From positions 12,533,962 through 12,597,961 of the forward strand of contig NC_067208.1 of assembly GCF_026262505.1 (NCBI RefSeq): DNA of 64,000 bases, given 5' to 3'. Below are positions 63,175 to 64,000 of this stretch, one piece after another. The first letter of the stretch is position 1. Each line of letters starts with the position of its first letter. Origin of the DNA: Trichomonas vaginalis G3. Its lineage: Eukaryota > Parabasalia > Trichomonadida > Trichomonadidae. Both the position numbers and the translations under genes were made by a program. Under the pieces are notes generated by a model, which did no database searches, was not told where the DNA came from, and saw only the letters and a list, made by a program, of their open reading frames with translations.

Positions 63175-64000
63175 ATGGAAGCCAACGCTGTTAACCACAA
63201 TTCAAACATTAACAATTCTCAACCGCTAACCAAAGCCAAAGCTCCACAACCTCCAAGAACTGGCACAGCGGTTAGAATAACCACCAAAAAGTCTAACAGC
63301 GAATTAAGAGAAATTCTTCAACAAATTTGCTCTAAATATCTCAAAGACGCCGAAGAAAACACACAACCAGACGCTACATACAATACTCAGTTCTGTGAAG
63401 TTCTGAACAAAGCAATTACTAGTTCAATTGAACTTACTAAGACAATTCCAAGTCCAATTGAGCTTAGCGATGTCTTAGTTCAGTATTTTCCAACATTTAC
63501 TAAGCTTATAATGTTGAGAACTTTATACCAAGTTCGTCAAAATCTTCCTCGTTACATCCAACGGTCATTCGACAAGAGAATTGCCGAATTCCAAGTCTTT
63601 AGTTACGGATATGACGAAGATGAATACGTTGACGAGTTCGGAGACAACCGTACAAAATGGTTTGAATATTATACGACAACACAATTTGAATTCGACTTTC
63701 TCGAATTCAACGCAGCAACCATTCATATCATTGCTCTTTACCTTTCCGAACAACAACAAGACCTCGCAGATGGAGATGTTGTTACTGTCGTCATGAAAAC
63801 TCCTGAACAATTCGGAAAAAAGAAGTCTCTAATTGCCAAATTCGTTCCAGGACATCAGCTTTTCCAACGCACAGAAGTCTTCTGTATTCCTGGAACTAAG
63901 TTCTTTGTCAGGAGCGAACTCAAAGAAAGATATAATGTGTCATTCAATTACACATTATATAATGTTTTCGACCCAGAAGAAGGCTTCTTCCCAGAAGCAA
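63175..64000 (+). CDS. 299-aa protein, cut by window end
   Basis: Identical to 33780-34679 for the first ~275 codons; the acidic tail lies beyond the window. Confidence 0.75.
   Translation, partial: MEANAVNHNSNINNSQPLTKAKAPQPPRTGTAVRITTKKSNSELREILQQICSKYLKDAEENTQPDATYNTQFCEVLNKAITSSIELTKTIPSPIELSDVLVQYFPTFTKLIMLRTLYQVRQNLPRYIQRSFDKRIAEFQVFSYGYDEDEYVDEFGDNRTKWFEYYTTTQFEFDFLEFNAATIHIIALYLSEQQQDLADGDVVTVVMKTPEQFGKKKSLIAKFVPGHQLFQRTEVFCIPGTKFFVRSELKERYNVSFNYTLYNVFDPEEGFFPEA

Larger units (their letters stand above)
1..64000. repeat. Head-to-tail tandem array of a ~13.45-kb Polinton-like element
   Basis: The same ordered gene set recurs across the window in one orientation. The 150-residue gene starts at 220, 9797, 23709, 37818 and 51264. 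Only the 37818 to 51264 interval (13446 bp) is free of gaps and noise, and it gives the true period. The 220 to 9797 interval is shortened by the gap at 4797, and the intervals around 18.3-30 kb are lengthened by insertion noise and duplicated joins. Outside the noisy part, copies appear nearly identical, differing by a handful of indels. Near-identity means either recent amplification or homogenisation. Extrachromosomal concatemers are an alternative that sequence alone cannot exclude. Confidence 0.95.

Noticed and set aside
1-64000. tRNA or rRNA genes
   Set aside because: No cloverleaf or conserved ribosomal segments were recognised by eye on either strand.

Overview
The window is a head-to-tail tandem array of one virus-like element, repeated about every 13.45 kb. 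The one unit free of gaps and noise runs from the 150-residue gene at 37818 to the next copy at 51264. It carries a double-jelly-roll-type major capsid protein, a probable single-jelly-roll penton, an A32/FtsK-type packaging ATPase and a superfamily 3 helicase. That gene set is typical of Polinton-like viruses and virophages. No protein-primed DNA polymerase B, retroviral-type integrase, tyrosine recombinase or maturation protease was found in the unit, so it is not a standard Maverick/Polinton. The sequence is AT-rich and eukaryotic. Several genes have TCAYW initiators 5 to 12 bases before the ATG, and each unit carries a GT61/DUF563 glycosyltransferase. Both point to a trichomonad (parabasalid) host; the species is not determined.

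Gene order along + within a unit: a long structural/scaffold-like protein of about 1085 aa (-); a 50-aa miniprotein (+); a divergent control region with an almost perfect ~35-bp inverted repeat and several CAACGG/TAACGG motifs; a 299-aa protein (+); about 700 bp with a GC-rich hairpin; GT61 (-); about 420 bp of AT-rich spacer; packaging ATPase (-); a 150-aa protein with a charged tail (+); a 129-aa protein (-); SF3 helicase (-); penton (-); a 192-aa protein (-); a 139-aa protein (+); major capsid protein (-); a 70-aa overlapping frame (-); then the long protein again. Virion genes lie on the minus strand with tiny spacers. GT61 and its flanks look like a captured host-type segment that amplifies with the element.

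The window is a patchwork of contigs: 1-4796, gap, 4897-18330, a noisy unpolished stretch 18331-30070, 30071-56956, gap, 57057-64000. The noisy stretch is full of single-base indels and is bounded on both sides by about 340-bp duplicated overlaps, so it looks like a raw-read gap fill. The last gap separates contig ends that share the same 2404 bp. Copy number and many frame breaks must be read with this in mind.

The most interesting biology: two unrelated genes, the packaging ATPase and the 129-aa protein, are each split into an ATG-bearing frame and a -1 frame. In both, the overlap contains the same in-phase heptamer A_AAT_TTG a few codons before the zero-frame stop, in every copy including the noisy one. 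This fits programmed -1 ribosomal frameshifting. Other points are two upstream-sequence classes (TCAYW initiator versus TTTTTAY), an indel hotspot in the long protein gene, and a previously missed 50-aa gene.
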